In this document: positions 8,968-16,862 of the stretch, piece after piece
How positions within the stretch are numbered: the first letter of the stretch is position 1
How the letters are laid out: the number at the start of each line of letters is the position of its first letter
Assembly: GCA_013361525.1 (NCBI GenBank)
Contig: JABFXY010000172.1
Span: forward strand, 1-64,000
Source: Polyangiaceae bacterium
Lineage (GTDB): Bacteria; Myxococcota_A; Polyangia; Polyangiales; Polyangiaceae
DNA length: 64,000 nucleotides
Direction: 5' to 3'
Translations under genes and position numbers: made by a program
The notes under the pieces: generated by a model
Told to the model about the DNA's origin: nothing
Databases searched by the model: none
Seen by the model: the letters and a program-made list of their open reading frames with translations, nothing else

Positions 8968-9972
8968 ATGTCGCCCGCGCGCAAGGGTCTCGACCCAGTG
9001 GACACCCTCACACACGGCTTGTTCGGTCTCGCCATCGGCGCGCTTCGTCGGCGCGAGCCGGCCAAGAGCCCGCTCACGCCGACGGAGAAGGCCGTTCTGC
9101 TCGCGTGTGTCCTCGCCGCGGAGATCCCCGATCTCGATTACCTGTTACCCGCCGGCGATCCGGTGTTGGTGACGCTTCGAGCGCACCGAGGCTTGTCGCA
9201 TTCGCTCATGATGGCGCCTGCCGTCGCGGCGATTGCGACGCTCGTCGCGCGCCTCGTCTTTCGTTCGGCACGCACGTCGGCGGTCGTATTGCAGGCGCTC
9301 GTCGCGGTCGTGTTCGCTCACCTGTTGCCCGACCTATGGACCGGTTGGGGCACGCGCATCTTGTTGCCCTGGTCGGCGGAGCGGATGACGCTCGATTGGA
9401 CGGTGGTCGTCGACCCGCTCGTGACGCTGCCCCTCCTCGTCGGCGCCGTGCTCGCATTCCGCGCGCGCGCCGTCGACTACCGAAGACCATTGTGGATCGG
9501 CTTGGGCGTCACCGTCGCCTATTTGGGTGCACGCATATCCATTCGCGCGTCGCTCCAATCGACGGTCGAGTCAGCTTATGGGACCGCGGACGTGAATGTA
9601 TTTCCGGCGCCCCTTCGCGTCCTGCAATGGCGATACGTCGCCGAGACGGGCGCCGAATATGCGGTCGGGACGATCTCGCTCGGCGGGGACCCGGTCGAGG
9701 AGGGCCGCCATCCACGCGGAGTCGAAGCGGCGAACGACCTCCGCGGTCCAACCGTCGTCGACGAGGTCCTCGCTTGGGCCCGTTATCCGACCGTCACCGT
9801 TCTCGCGCGGGAAGACGGCGGCAAGACGCTCACGGTCGCGGATCTTCGCTATCACGCGGGCGGTGAGCCGACGCTCAAGTTCATCGTGGAGCTCGCCGGC
9901 GATGGCTCCGTCGAGAGCGCCCGCTTAGACCGAGGAAGCGCGCGGGACCTCGTCGATCGCTTTCGCCGCTGA
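8968..9972 (+). CDS. YdjM-like metal-dependent hydrolase family membrane protein
   Basis: 334 residues from ATG 8968; a GTG at 8881 would add a 29-residue extension with no family match. The N-terminal DTLTHGLFGLAIG, then EIPDLDYLL and HRGLSHSL, are the conserved His/Asp motifs of the LexA-regulated/YdjM-like putative metal-dependent hydrolase family (DUF457). Several hydrophobic helices follow, including the PDLWTGWGT segment. The C-terminal 110 residues are soluble. The biochemical role of this family is not established, though similar proteins are linked to membrane lipid or phospholipase-like functions. Its 3' end overlaps the convergent symporter gene by 48 bases. Confidence 0.85.
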   Translation: MSPARKGLDPVDTLTHGLFGLAIGALRRREPAKSPLTPTEKAVLLACVLAAEIPDLDYLLPAGDPVLVTLRAHRGLSHSLMMAPAVAAIATLVARLVFRSARTSAVVLQALVAVVFAHLLPDLWTGWGTRILLPWSAERMTLDWTVVVDPLVTLPLLVGAVLAFRARAVDYRRPLWIGLGVTVAYLGARISIRASLQSTVESAYGTADVNVFPAPLRVLQWRYVAETGAEYAVGTISLGGDPVEEGRHPRGVEAANDLRGPTVVDEVLAWARYPTVTVLAREDGGKTLTVADLRYHAGGEPTLKFIVELAGDGSVESARLDRGSARDLVDRFRR

Positions 9973-10929
9973 TCCCGACGCCTCCGCCGGAGGCGTCGCG
10001 TCCGGCGACATCGAGCGATACACGACGACCGACCTCGGCTCGTCGCGGAGCTTACGGCTCGCGACGTACCCGAAGATGCCCGCGGTGAAGAACATGATGC
10101 CGCTGTAGACCGCGGCGGGAATGGCCATCGTCGTGCTCTTCAGCAGGCCCGTCGCGAGGGCAATGGCGAGCGTCCCATTGTGAATGCCGATCTCCATTCC
10201 GATCGCGACGGCCTGGCGGCGCGGAACCCGGGCGAGGAGCGGAACGAAGTAGCCGATCGCCATGCTCGCGACGTTGAACGTCAGCGCCGGCAGTACCGAC
10301 CGCATGAACATCCCGGTATCGCTCGCGCGGCTCTTGTCGGTGGCGCCGACGACCATGATCACCAACACGACCAGGACGAGCACGACCGCGGAGAAGATCT
10401 TGACCGGCTTGTGAAGGCGAAACGCGAATGCCGGACGCAAGCGACGAATCACCATGCCGACGAGCACCGGCACCAAAACGATGGCGAAGACCTGAACGAC
10501 CTTCTCGAACTGGAGCGGAATCCGCTGGGCCTCGCTGAGAAACCGGCGCATCGCGATCTCGACGATGAGCGGCAACGTGAAGACGCTGAGCACGCTGTTC
10601 ACCGCCGTGAGGGTGACGTTCAGCGCGACGTCTCCTCGCGCAAGATGACTGTATAGATTCGCGGTCGCGCCGCCGGGCGACGCCGAGAGCAACATGAGCC
10701 CGACTGCGAGCTCGGGTGGCAACCGAAATGCCACCGCAATGGCATAACAGCCGAGTGGGAGAAGCAGCATCTGGCAGAAGAGGCCGAGGACGACGGCTCT
10801 CGGGTAAACCACCACGCGCTTGAAATCGGCGACGGTCAGGCTCAACCCGAGCCCGAGCATGACGATGCCCAGCGCGATCGGGAGAACTGTATTCGTGAGA
10901 ACGCCGCCCACGGTCCGGGTGTTGCACAA
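9925..10929 (-). CDS. Bile acid:sodium symporter family transporter
   Basis: 334 residues with about nine to ten membrane helices, matching the BASS/SBF family of sodium-coupled organic-acid transporters in the inner membrane. The family segment SASPGGATANLYSHLARGD lies near residue 85, and a second conserved region EIGIHNGTLAIALA lies in the C-terminal half. These are the two sodium-binding crossover regions of the fold. The longest frame begins with TTG 10929; a GTG six codons later is an equally possible start and neither has a clear ribosome site. The substrate is unknown. The last 16 codons overlap the convergent upstream gene. Confidence 0.9.
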   Translation of the reverse strand: MCNTRTVGGVLTNTVLPIALGIVMLGLGLSLTVADFKRVVVYPRAVVLGLFCQMLLLPLGCYAIAVAFRLPPELAVGLMLLSASPGGATANLYSHLARGDVALNVTLTAVNSVLSVFTLPLIVEIAMRRFLSEAQRIPLQFEKVVQVFAIVLVPVLVGMVIRRLRPAFAFRLHKPVKIFSAVVLVLVVLVIMVVGATDKSRASDTGMFMRSVLPALTFNVASMAIGYFVPLLARVPRRQAVAIGMEIGIHNGTLAIALATGLLKSTTMAIPAAVYSGIMFFTAGIFGYVASRKLRDEPRSVVVYRSMSPDATPPAEASGSAAKAIDEVPRASSV

Positions 10930-11044
10930 GTTGAGCCCAGCAAGCCCCAGCCTCGTCGCTCGAATGTTCGAAGCGCTCGTTATGCGAAGCTATCGCCGTG
11001 ACTTCACAGCCGAGCGGTTCGCCGCTTGCACCCTTTTCAACGTC

Positions 11045-11998
11045 ATGGCCACCGTCGAGCAAGCTCAGGGGTTATCCAAGGACGAGCGATGGCCCGCCAT
11101 CGCCGCCGATTGGACTGCGACGCGGGACACACTCCAGATGTGGACGCAGATCGTCGGCAAGCTGAAGGTCGCGCTCTCGCCGTTTCAGAATCAGCTGTGG
11201 CACACCGCGCTGCACCCCACGGGGCGGGGGCTGACCACCCAGCCGATCCCGTACGATGACGGCGTATTCGAGACCAGCTTCGACTTCCTCGACCACAACC
11301 TCGTCATCGTGACGAGCAGCGGCGGACGAAAAGTCGTCCCCTTGTACGAGCGCACCGTCGCGAGCTTCTACGAAGAGGTGATGGGGTGCCTCGCGTCGTT
11401 GGGAATCGATGTTCGAATCAACACGAAGCCCCAAGAGGTGCCGAACCCCATCCCCTTCGACCAGGATACGACGCACGGAAGCTACGACGCGGACGCGGTC
11501 AATCGCTTTTTCAGGGCGATGTCGGCGTCCGCTTCCGTGATGTGGAAACACAAGAGTCGATTCACGGGCAAAGCGAGCCCGGTACATTTCTTCTGGGGAT
11601 CGTTCGATCTCACGACGACCCGTCATAGCGGCGAACGTGCGGCGATTCCGCCGGGGCGCGACTACATCTATCGAGTCGCCGAAAACGAAGCGAATTGGGC
11701 AGCCGGCTTTTGGCCCGGGAGCGGGCCAATCGAGTACGCGGCCTATTACGCATACGTCATCCCCGAACCGGAAGCGCTCTCGCGCGCGATGATCGAGCCC
11801 GTGGGCGCCGTGTGGAACGCGGCCATGCGGGAGTTCATCTTGCCCTACGAAGCCGTGCGTTCGAGCGCGGATCCCGAAGCGTCGTTGATGGCCTTTCTCG
11901 AGAGCACGTACGCGCGCGGCGCGGAGCTCGGGAAATGGGACCGCAATCGGCTGGAGATTTCGGAGGTTCCGACGCCGCGGCACAAGGTGGCGGCTTAG
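11045..11998 (+). CDS. DUF5996 family protein
   Basis: 317 residues from ATG 11045. The start is chosen because the family-like sequence (WPAIAADWTATRDTLQMWTQ) begins shortly behind it; the open frame reaches further upstream into the divergent region. Recognisable segments are LWHTALHPTGRGLTT, SFDFLDHNLVI and FFWGSFDLTTTRHSG. These match a conserved domain of unknown function found in soluble bacterial proteins. No signal peptide or membrane segment is present, so it is probably cytoplasmic. No catalytic role is established for the family. No clear ribosome site precedes the start, so the exact N-terminus is uncertain. Confidence 0.8.
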   Translation: MATVEQAQGLSKDERWPAIAADWTATRDTLQMWTQIVGKLKVALSPFQNQLWHTALHPTGRGLTTQPIPYDDGVFETSFDFLDHNLVIVTSSGGRKVVPLYERTVASFYEEVMGCLASLGIDVRINTKPQEVPNPIPFDQDTTHGSYDADAVNRFFRAMSASASVMWKHKSRFTGKASPVHFFWGSFDLTTTRHSGERAAIPPGRDYIYRVAENEANWAAGFWPGSGPIEYAAYYAYVIPEPEALSRAMIEPVGAVWNAAMREFILPYEAVRSSADPEASLMAFLESTYARGAELGKWDRNRLEISEVPTPRHKVAA

Positions 11999-12044
11999 AG
12001 CGGCGGCCTAGAAGCCGCGTCGGGGGCCGTGCTATTCGGCCCCC

Positions 12045-12926
12045 ATGACCATCAAGCGGCTTCGCATCGGCGCGCTCATCGTCGCGGTCGCATTGGCGAC
12101 CTCGTGCGGCGACAAGAACAAGAAGAAGAGCACGGACGACGGCGAGGAGGTCCGGGCAACGAAGGAAGAGACGCCGGCGCCGAAGAAGGACGACGACGGA
12201 AAGGTGCGTTTCACCGTCAAACCGTCCGCCGCCGGGGACAGGTTCGAGCATGGATCGTCCGGCGAGTCCGGCGGTGAGATCAAGATCAACGCCGCGGTCA
12301 TTCCACTCAAGAACGTCGACAAGAAGCGGTACACCGTCGAGGTCCTGGCCGTAGAGGACGGGCGCACGGTCAAACAGAAGGTGCGCTACGTCGAATTCGA
12401 GGAGAAGGATGAGCCTCCGTCGAAGAAGGCCAAGAAGGCGCCGGTCGTCGGCAAGGTCTACGTCATCGAGCGCAAGGTCGATTCGCTCGAGATCACCGAC
12501 GAGGCCGGCGCAGCCGTTACCGGGCTCGAGCTCGACTATCTGAAAGACGGATACAAACGGTTGGGCAAGCCGAAGAAGTTCCCCGAAGCGCTCGCGAAAG
12601 CGGCGCTCGTCGTTGGTGAGGACGCGCCCGAGCTTGGAGCAGCGTTCGCCGAGGACCAGCACGACCCCGGCGATGCGTTCGAGGTCAAGTCGATGCGGCT
12701 CAAAGAGCGCGACGGTGACATTGCCCGGTTCGAGTACGTGATGGAGGGAACGAGCGCCGAGCTCGAAGGTGCGAAATTGAAAGTCAACGGCACGCTCGAG
12801 GTATCGATCTCGACGGGTGACAAGGTGAAGGACGGCGGCACGATGACCATCGAAGCCTCCGATGCCAAGTCCGGCGTGACGCTGAAGCTCAGCGGTAAGG
12901 CCGAGGACACGACGAAACGTTTGTGA
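12045..12926 (+). CDS. Hypothetical charged lipoprotein
   Basis: 293 residues from ATG 12045. The signal peptide ends in LATSCGDK with C21 as lipidation site. A Lys/Glu/Asp-rich linker (residues 22-60) separates the membrane anchor from a globular part built of alternating short hydrophobic strands, likely beta-rich. Near the middle lies a basic patch (PPSKKAKKAP). No known domain is recognised. The gene is followed by a GC-rich inverted repeat and is convergent with two small Cys-rich lipoprotein genes. Likely periplasmic-facing; function unknown. Confidence 0.75.
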   Translation: MTIKRLRIGALIVAVALATSCGDKNKKKSTDDGEEVRATKEETPAPKKDDDGKVRFTVKPSAAGDRFEHGSSGESGGEIKINAAVIPLKNVDKKRYTVEVLAVEDGRTVKQKVRYVEFEEKDEPPSKKAKKAPVVGKVYVIERKVDSLEITDEAGAAVTGLELDYLKDGYKRLGKPKKFPEALAKAALVVGEDAPELGAAFAEDQHDPGDAFEVKSMRLKERDGDIARFEYVMEGTSAELEGAKLKVNGTLEVSISTGDKVKDGGTMTIEASDAKSGVTLKLSGKAEDTTKRL

Positions 12927-12930
12927 AGCA

Positions 12931-12964
12931 GCGGGCGGGCCCCATCGTCAATGCGGCCCGCCGC
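12931..12964. terminator. GC-rich hairpin between convergent genes
   Basis: GCGGGCGGGCC pairs with GGCCCGCCGC across a loop of about 13 bases, with one bulged G. It lies between the stop at 12926 and the convergent stop at 12948, partly inside the latter gene. There is no T-run, so its role as a terminator is tentative. Confidence 0.35.
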
Positions 12965-13208
12965 AATACGTATCCTCATAGGTGCAGCGAACGATCTCCA
13001 TGCCTTCGTCCGAGACGCCGTCCTCACAGTCGACGAGCTCGAATGATCGCTCCGAGACCTCGGGGACGATCGTCTGCGAGCACACCTCTTCGCAATCGAG
13101 GTCCGCGTCGTCTTCGGTCCGCTCGTATTCGACGAAATGCTCGTTGCTGGTGCAGCACGCGCCGACGCCGATCGAGCCCAGCGCCAGGATGATCCATGCG
13201 TATTTCAT
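12948..13208 (-). CDS. Small Cys-rich lipoprotein
   Basis: 86 residues from ATG 13208; a TTG three codons upstream overlaps the preceding stop in a TTGA tetranucleotide and is an alternative start. The signal peptide ends in GVGACC, with C18 as the lipidation site. The mature part is acidic and holds five more cysteines, probably in disulfides in an oxidising compartment. It is the second gene of a pair with another Cys-rich lipoprotein on the same strand. No domain is recognised. Confidence 0.65.
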   Translation of the reverse strand: MKYAWIILALGSIGVGACCTSNEHFVEYERTEDDADLDCEEVCSQTIVPEVSERSFELVDCEDGVSDEGMEIVRCTYEDTYCGGPH

Positions 13209-13213
13209 GTTCT

Positions 13214-13594
13214 TCAATCCGGCTGGCAGAGCTTAATCGTGGTCCCGTCGAAGCGCTCGGCCTCGATGCACGCGGTCCCGACCGCGCAATCGGCGTCGTC
13301 ATCGCATGAAAGCGCGCATTGCCGGCCGCCGTAGAACTGCTCGCAGACGGCGGGACCGTGTCCTGCGAGCTGCAGACAGTCCGCGTCGGCGTCGCAGGGC
13401 TGCGAACAGAAGTACCCCGGAAAGACGACGCCTTCGCGGCACTCCGTCTCTCCTCCGAGGCACGCCTCCCCCAGGGTCACGCCACTGCAAGCCTCGTACG
13501 GGCCTGCGTCTTCAGCGCCGGGTGGGTCCTCGCAGCCGATTGCAGCGAACAGAGCCGATGTTGCGACGATGCGTAGCCTTGTGCCCGGTCTCAT
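13214..13594 (-). CDS. Cys-rich lipoprotein
   Basis: 126 residues from ATG 13594. The signal peptide ends in FAAIGCEDP with C21 lipidated. The mature region has paired-cysteine segments QPCDADADCLQL, LSCDDDADCAVGTAC, the spacing and acidic CxxDxDC character common in secreted myxobacterial Cys-rich proteins. The repeated segments suggest two small disulfide-linked modules on the cell surface or in the periplasm. Its stop is within five bases of the next small lipoprotein start, so both probably share a transcript. Function unknown. Confidence 0.75.
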   Translation of the reverse strand: MRPGTRLRIVATSALFAAIGCEDPPGAEDAGPYEACSGVTLGEACLGGETECREGVVFPGYFCSQPCDADADCLQLAGHGPAVCEQFYGGRQCALSCDDDADCAVGTACIEAERFDGTTIKLCQPD

Positions 13595-13620
13595 TCGTGA
13601 CCGGCTCGTAGCATGGTTCG

Positions 13621-13645
13621 CGCCACCGCAGGCTACGCGGTGGCG
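13621..13645 (-). terminator. Hairpin after the protease gene
   Basis: CGCCACCGC and GCGGTGGCG form a perfect nine-base stem around a seven-base loop, 13 bases beyond the protease stop on the minus strand and before the Cys-rich lipoprotein start. No U-tract follows, so intrinsic termination is only possible, not certain. Confidence 0.45.
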
Positions 13646-13657
13646 TGCCGGGCCCTC

Positions 13658-14800
13658 TTACAAACCATTACGAGCACGACGTCGTCGGGCGATCAGCCAA
13701 GCAACGATGAACGCCGCCGCCGCTCCGCCGCCACTCGATGCACCCGCGTTCGAGACGCCGCATTGGAACGCGACCAGCTGGCACGGATCCGTGGACTCTT
13801 CATCGCTCGAATCGGCGCCATCGTCCGAGCCGCCGTCACTCGAGCCGCCCACGGCTCCGCCGCCCGCTCCGTCGACGACCGCTTCCGAACCCGTGCCCGG
13901 TGCGCAGCTTTCGGGAAATTCACCGCCAGCTCCGCTTCCGCCGGTATTCGATGCGGCGCCACCCGATCCACAATCGGCGCACGGAGGTTCTACGTCTGCG
14001 CCGATGATCGGCAGGATGAAGGATTCGTAGACGTCGGTCACGCGACCGTAGTTCGCGACCTCCTCGCAATTCGCATCGCCGTTCGCCGCGACACCCACGA
14101 CGTGCTGGACGCCGTCGATCGTGTCGAACGCGGGGCCTCCGGAGTCTCCGAAGCAGGCAGTCTTGCCGGTGCTTCCGTCGATCATGATCCACCGCGCGGT
14201 GAGCGACGAGACGAGCGCGCCGACTTGGTGGCGCTGGCTGTTGAACTCCGCGTCGGGGTCATTCGCGCCCGCGTAGGTGCGGCCATACCCCGATAGAAGG
14301 ATCGTCTTGCCCGCCGTGAGCTCGTCCGCGGTCTTCGCGACCGGGGTCACCGAGGTGTTCTCCGTCGCGCCTTTGAACGTGACGATCGCGAAGTCGTCGT
14401 TGCCGCCGGTCGTGGCGTTGTAGCTCGGGTGCGCCTTCGCCGAGACGGGGACGTACGAAGCATTGCAGTGCTCCGCATCGCCACCGGCCTCGCAGTCGCG
14501 CCAATCGACCGCTTCGTAAACGTGCTGGACCTCGCCCTGCACACAATGCGCAGCGGTGAGGACGAATCCGAGCTCGCCCCGGCGCGCGATCACGGTCCCG
14601 GAGCACACGCCTCGTCCCTCCGGCTTCTGAAAGAGAATCGCGACGGTCGAAGTGTGAACCTCGTCGACGGAGCCACCGATGATCGGGTGCTCGGACGACC
14701 CGACCTGGTCGGCATCGGACCCGCTCGGCTCGACACAAACCTCGGCCTGGCAGCCGGCAGCGAACACGACGACGGTGGAAAGGAGGAGGGCGCGGATCAT
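13658..14800 (-). CDS. Trypsin-like serine protease with C-terminal membrane sorting tail
   Basis: 380 residues from ATG 14800. A lipoprotein-like signal ends in FAAGC (C17). The S1-family catalytic domain follows: an activation-type N-terminus PIIGGS at 39-44, H85 in LTAAHC, D136 in NDDFAIV and S220 in CFGDSGGP, so the triad is complete. From about residue 275 comes a Ser/Gly/Asp-rich, low-complexity spacer, then at the very end GGGAAAAFIVAWLIARRRRA: a Gly-rich lead, one hydrophobic helix and an Arg cluster. This layout is that of GlyGly-CTERM/MYXO-CTERM cell-surface sorting tails. It is predicted to be an exported peptidase anchored at the surface. It diverges from the TipA-like gene. Confidence 0.92.
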   Translation of the reverse strand: MIRALLLSTVVVFAAGCQAEVCVEPSGSDADQVGSSEHPIIGGSVDEVHTSTVAILFQKPEGRGVCSGTVIARRGELGFVLTAAHCVQGEVQHVYEAVDWRDCEAGGDAEHCNASYVPVSAKAHPSYNATTGGNDDFAIVTFKGATENTSVTPVAKTADELTAGKTILLSGYGRTYAGANDPDAEFNSQRHQVGALVSSLTARWIMIDGSTGKTACFGDSGGPAFDTIDGVQHVVGVAANGDANCEEVANYGRVTDVYESFILPIIGADVEPPCADCGSGGAASNTGGSGAGGEFPESCAPGTGSEAVVDGAGGGAVGGSSDGGSDDGADSSDEESTDPCQLVAFQCGVSNAGASSGGGAAAAFIVAWLIARRRRARNGL

Positions 14801-14877
14801 CTTGCCCCCTCAGGCGGTCCGTTCGGTCGCGAGCTTTAGCCTGGCGCCGATGTCGGTCTTTTTCTTTCGCCTCCCCC

Positions 14878-14908
14878 TTGACCCTCACGCGACGTCAGGC
14901 CGCACATT
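14878..14908 (+). promoter_or_regulatory. Candidate MerR-type promoter/operator of the TipA-like gene
   Basis: TTGACC (14878-14883) and CACATT (14903-14908) are separated by 19 bases, the long spacing typical of MerR-activated promoters. Between them CCTCAC-GCGAC-GTCAGG forms an imperfect inverted repeat resembling the known tipA operator half-sites. The site lies ten bases before ATG 14918. Confidence 0.55.
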
Positions 14909-14917
14909 CCTCCTCGT

Positions 14918-15712
14918 ATGCAGCCCCGCCGCACCTACCGCGTCAAAGACGTGGCCCGCATGACGGGCGTCTCCGTTCGGGCATTGCACCACTACGACGA
15001 GATTCGTCTGCTGGTGCCGAGCGACCGCTCCAGAGCGGGCTATCGCCTGTACACCGACGAAGACCTGCTGCGGCTTCAGCAGATCCTCATCGGGCGCGAG
15101 CTCGGGCTCTCGCTCGAGGCGATTCGGAGGTCGCTCGACGACCCGGCCTTCGATCGTGCGGGCGCCCTTCGTGCCCAGCGCGAGGCGCTCCTCGAGCGGG
15201 CCCGCGCGACAGCCGAAATGATTCGCGCCGTCGATCGCGCGCTGGCCATCGTCGAAACAAGCCCATCACGACAAAGCAATGAAGGAGGAACCATGGATAT
15301 GAAAGAGATCTTCGAAGGCTTCGATCCTGGCAAATACGAGGAGGAGGCCAAAGCCCGTTGGGGCAATACCGACGCGTACCGAATCTCGAAGGAACGTGCG
15401 AAGTCGTATGGTCCGGAGCAATACGCAGAGATTCGTGACGAGCAGACTGCCATCTACCGCGACGCTGCATCGGCGATGAACGCCGGCGCGAAACCCGACG
15501 ACGACGCAGCCATGGACATCGCGGAGCGGCATCGCTCGTCGATCGACCGCTGGTTCTATCCGTGCAGCTACCGAATGCACGTCGGGCTCGCGGACTTGTA
15601 CGAGACCGACACGCGCTTTGCCGACAACATCGACAAGCACGGTGCCGGGCTCACGGCGTTCCTCTCCAGTGCGATCCGCGCGAACGCCCGGCGCAACGGT
15701 CGAAGCGAGTAG
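14918..15712 (+). CDS. TipA-like MerR-family regulator with TipAS ligand-binding domain
   Basis: 264 residues. The N-terminal MerR helix-turn-helix (YRVKDVARMTGVSVRALHHY, residues 6-25) is followed by a wing with GYRLYTDEDL and a coiled-coil dimer helix to about residue 115. From residue 126 the protein matches the TipAS antibiotic-recognition domain (ARWGNTDAYRISKERAKSY; later SIDRWFYPCSY and LADLYETDTRF). In characterised TipA proteins this domain binds thiopeptides and switches on the regulator's own promoter. A strong internal ribosome site and ATG at 15293 would give the ligand domain alone. The start at 14918 lacks a ribosome site. The protein is probably a drug-responsive, self-activating regulator; its ligand here is inferred. 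Confidence 0.92.
   Translation: MQPRRTYRVKDVARMTGVSVRALHHYDEIRLLVPSDRSRAGYRLYTDEDLLRLQQILIGRELGLSLEAIRRSLDDPAFDRAGALRAQREALLERARATAEMIRAVDRALAIVETSPSRQSNEGGTMDMKEIFEGFDPGKYEEEAKARWGNTDAYRISKERAKSYGPEQYAEIRDEQTAIYRDAASAMNAGAKPDDDAAMDIAERHRSSIDRWFYPCSYRMHVGLADLYETDTRFADNIDKHGAGLTAFLSSAIRANARRNGRSE
15281..15301 (+). promoter_or_regulatory. Internal ribosome binding site for a TipAS-like short form
   Basis: GAAGGAGGAACC lies immediately before ATG 15293 and ten bases before ATG 15299, both in frame with the TipA-like gene and exactly at the junction of the DNA-binding and ligand-binding halves. It would yield a product of about 139 residues. Confidence 0.75.
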
Positions 15713-15751
15713 TCGCGCGCTCGGTCGCCTGCGGGCTATCGTCGGGGAGCC

Positions 15752-16816
15752 ATGTGGCGACGTCTCGTTGGGCACCTGCTCGCTGCGACCCTCCTCCTGC
15801 TCACGCCTTCGTTCGTGTGGGCGGCGGATTTGCCGGTCGTCGTCGTCGCCACCGCAGGGACCGCGCCGCGCCCCGGCCTCGTCGAGGCGTTGCAAATCCA
15901 GTTGGCCGGCCGCGCGGTCATCAAGGCAGGACCATCGCTCGCCGAGCGGGATCTCGGCGCACGGACGAAGCGAGCAAGCGAGCTCGTCGGTGCGGATCGA
16001 ACCTCACTCGTCATCTGGGTCGAGCGTGTACCGGCGCAAGAAGGCGCCCAGCCATCGTTCCTGCTGCACCTCGTCGGCGATCGCGAGGGTCACGTGCTCG
16101 TCGTCGTTCAACGATCGGAGACCGATGACGAGGCGGGGCTCGACCGCACGCTTGCGCTGAAGGTTGCGGAGGTGTTCGACGCCATTGCGACCGCACCCGT
16201 TGCGGCGGCAATGGCGCGCGAGCTGTCGCCCGAAAAGGCGAATGGCGCGCGTGCCGCGACGCCGCCCGAAGCTGGCGACGAAGCCGCACCGCCGCCACAT
16301 TTCAGCTTCGTCGGCGAGGTCGGCGGATGGGGCGCGACCGGCACCGGGACCGCTTCCGCACAAGGCGGCGTGGTCTTCGGGCTTGGGGCGCGGCTTCGTT
16401 ACGATGCGTTCGTCGGTGAGCTCGCGGCGACCGGGCGCGTCGTCAGCGAGCTCGAAACGATCGATTCGAACGGCCGCGTCGACGCGAGCGAAGGAGCGTT
16501 CGGCGCGTCGCTGCGTCTCGCGGGGATCGCTGGGATCGCAGCTCTCGGCGGTCTCGTCGAGGTCGGCGGTCGCGTGCTCGACGCGACCGGTGAAACGCCG
16601 GGCGGCGAGGTCGGCACCGGCTCGACGGTCGTCCCCTACATCGCTGTCGGGCCCGACGCGACGTTCAGCCTTACGCCGTTCCTCGCGCTCCGCGCCGATG
16701 TGGGTGTCGAGGTCAGCTTGCGGCACCACCGCTTCACGGTGAACGAAACGCCGATCCTCGATTTGGGCGTCATTCGCGGCTTCGCGTCGGGCGGATTCGT
16801 ATTTTCCGTGCCCTGA
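15752..16816 (+). CDS. Hypothetical exported protein
   Basis: 354 residues from ATG 15752 with a signal peptide ending at VWAAD (cleavage near residue 25). Residues 26-150 look like a compact alpha/beta domain. After a Pro/Ala linker (about 155-185) the rest consists of alternating Gly-rich amphipathic strands (VVFGLGARLRYDAFVGELA, LRADVGVEVSLRHH) that may form a small outer-membrane barrel. No characterised family is recognised. It ends 46 bases before the ECF sigma gene, on the same strand. Outer-membrane placement is inference. Confidence 0.75.
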   Translation: MWRRLVGHLLAATLLLLTPSFVWAADLPVVVVATAGTAPRPGLVEALQIQLAGRAVIKAGPSLAERDLGARTKRASELVGADRTSLVIWVERVPAQEGAQPSFLLHLVGDREGHVLVVVQRSETDDEAGLDRTLALKVAEVFDAIATAPVAAAMARELSPEKANGARAATPPEAGDEAAPPPHFSFVGEVGGWGATGTGTASAQGGVVFGLGARLRYDAFVGELAATGRVVSELETIDSNGRVDASEGAFGASLRLAGIAGIAALGGLVEVGGRVLDATGETPGGEVGTGSTVVPYIAVGPDATFSLTPFLALRADVGVEVSLRHHRFTVNETPILDLGVIRGFASGGFVFSVP

Positions 16817-16862
16817 CGAAAATCGATGCAACCAAACCACACCCTCGCGCGACCATGACGAT

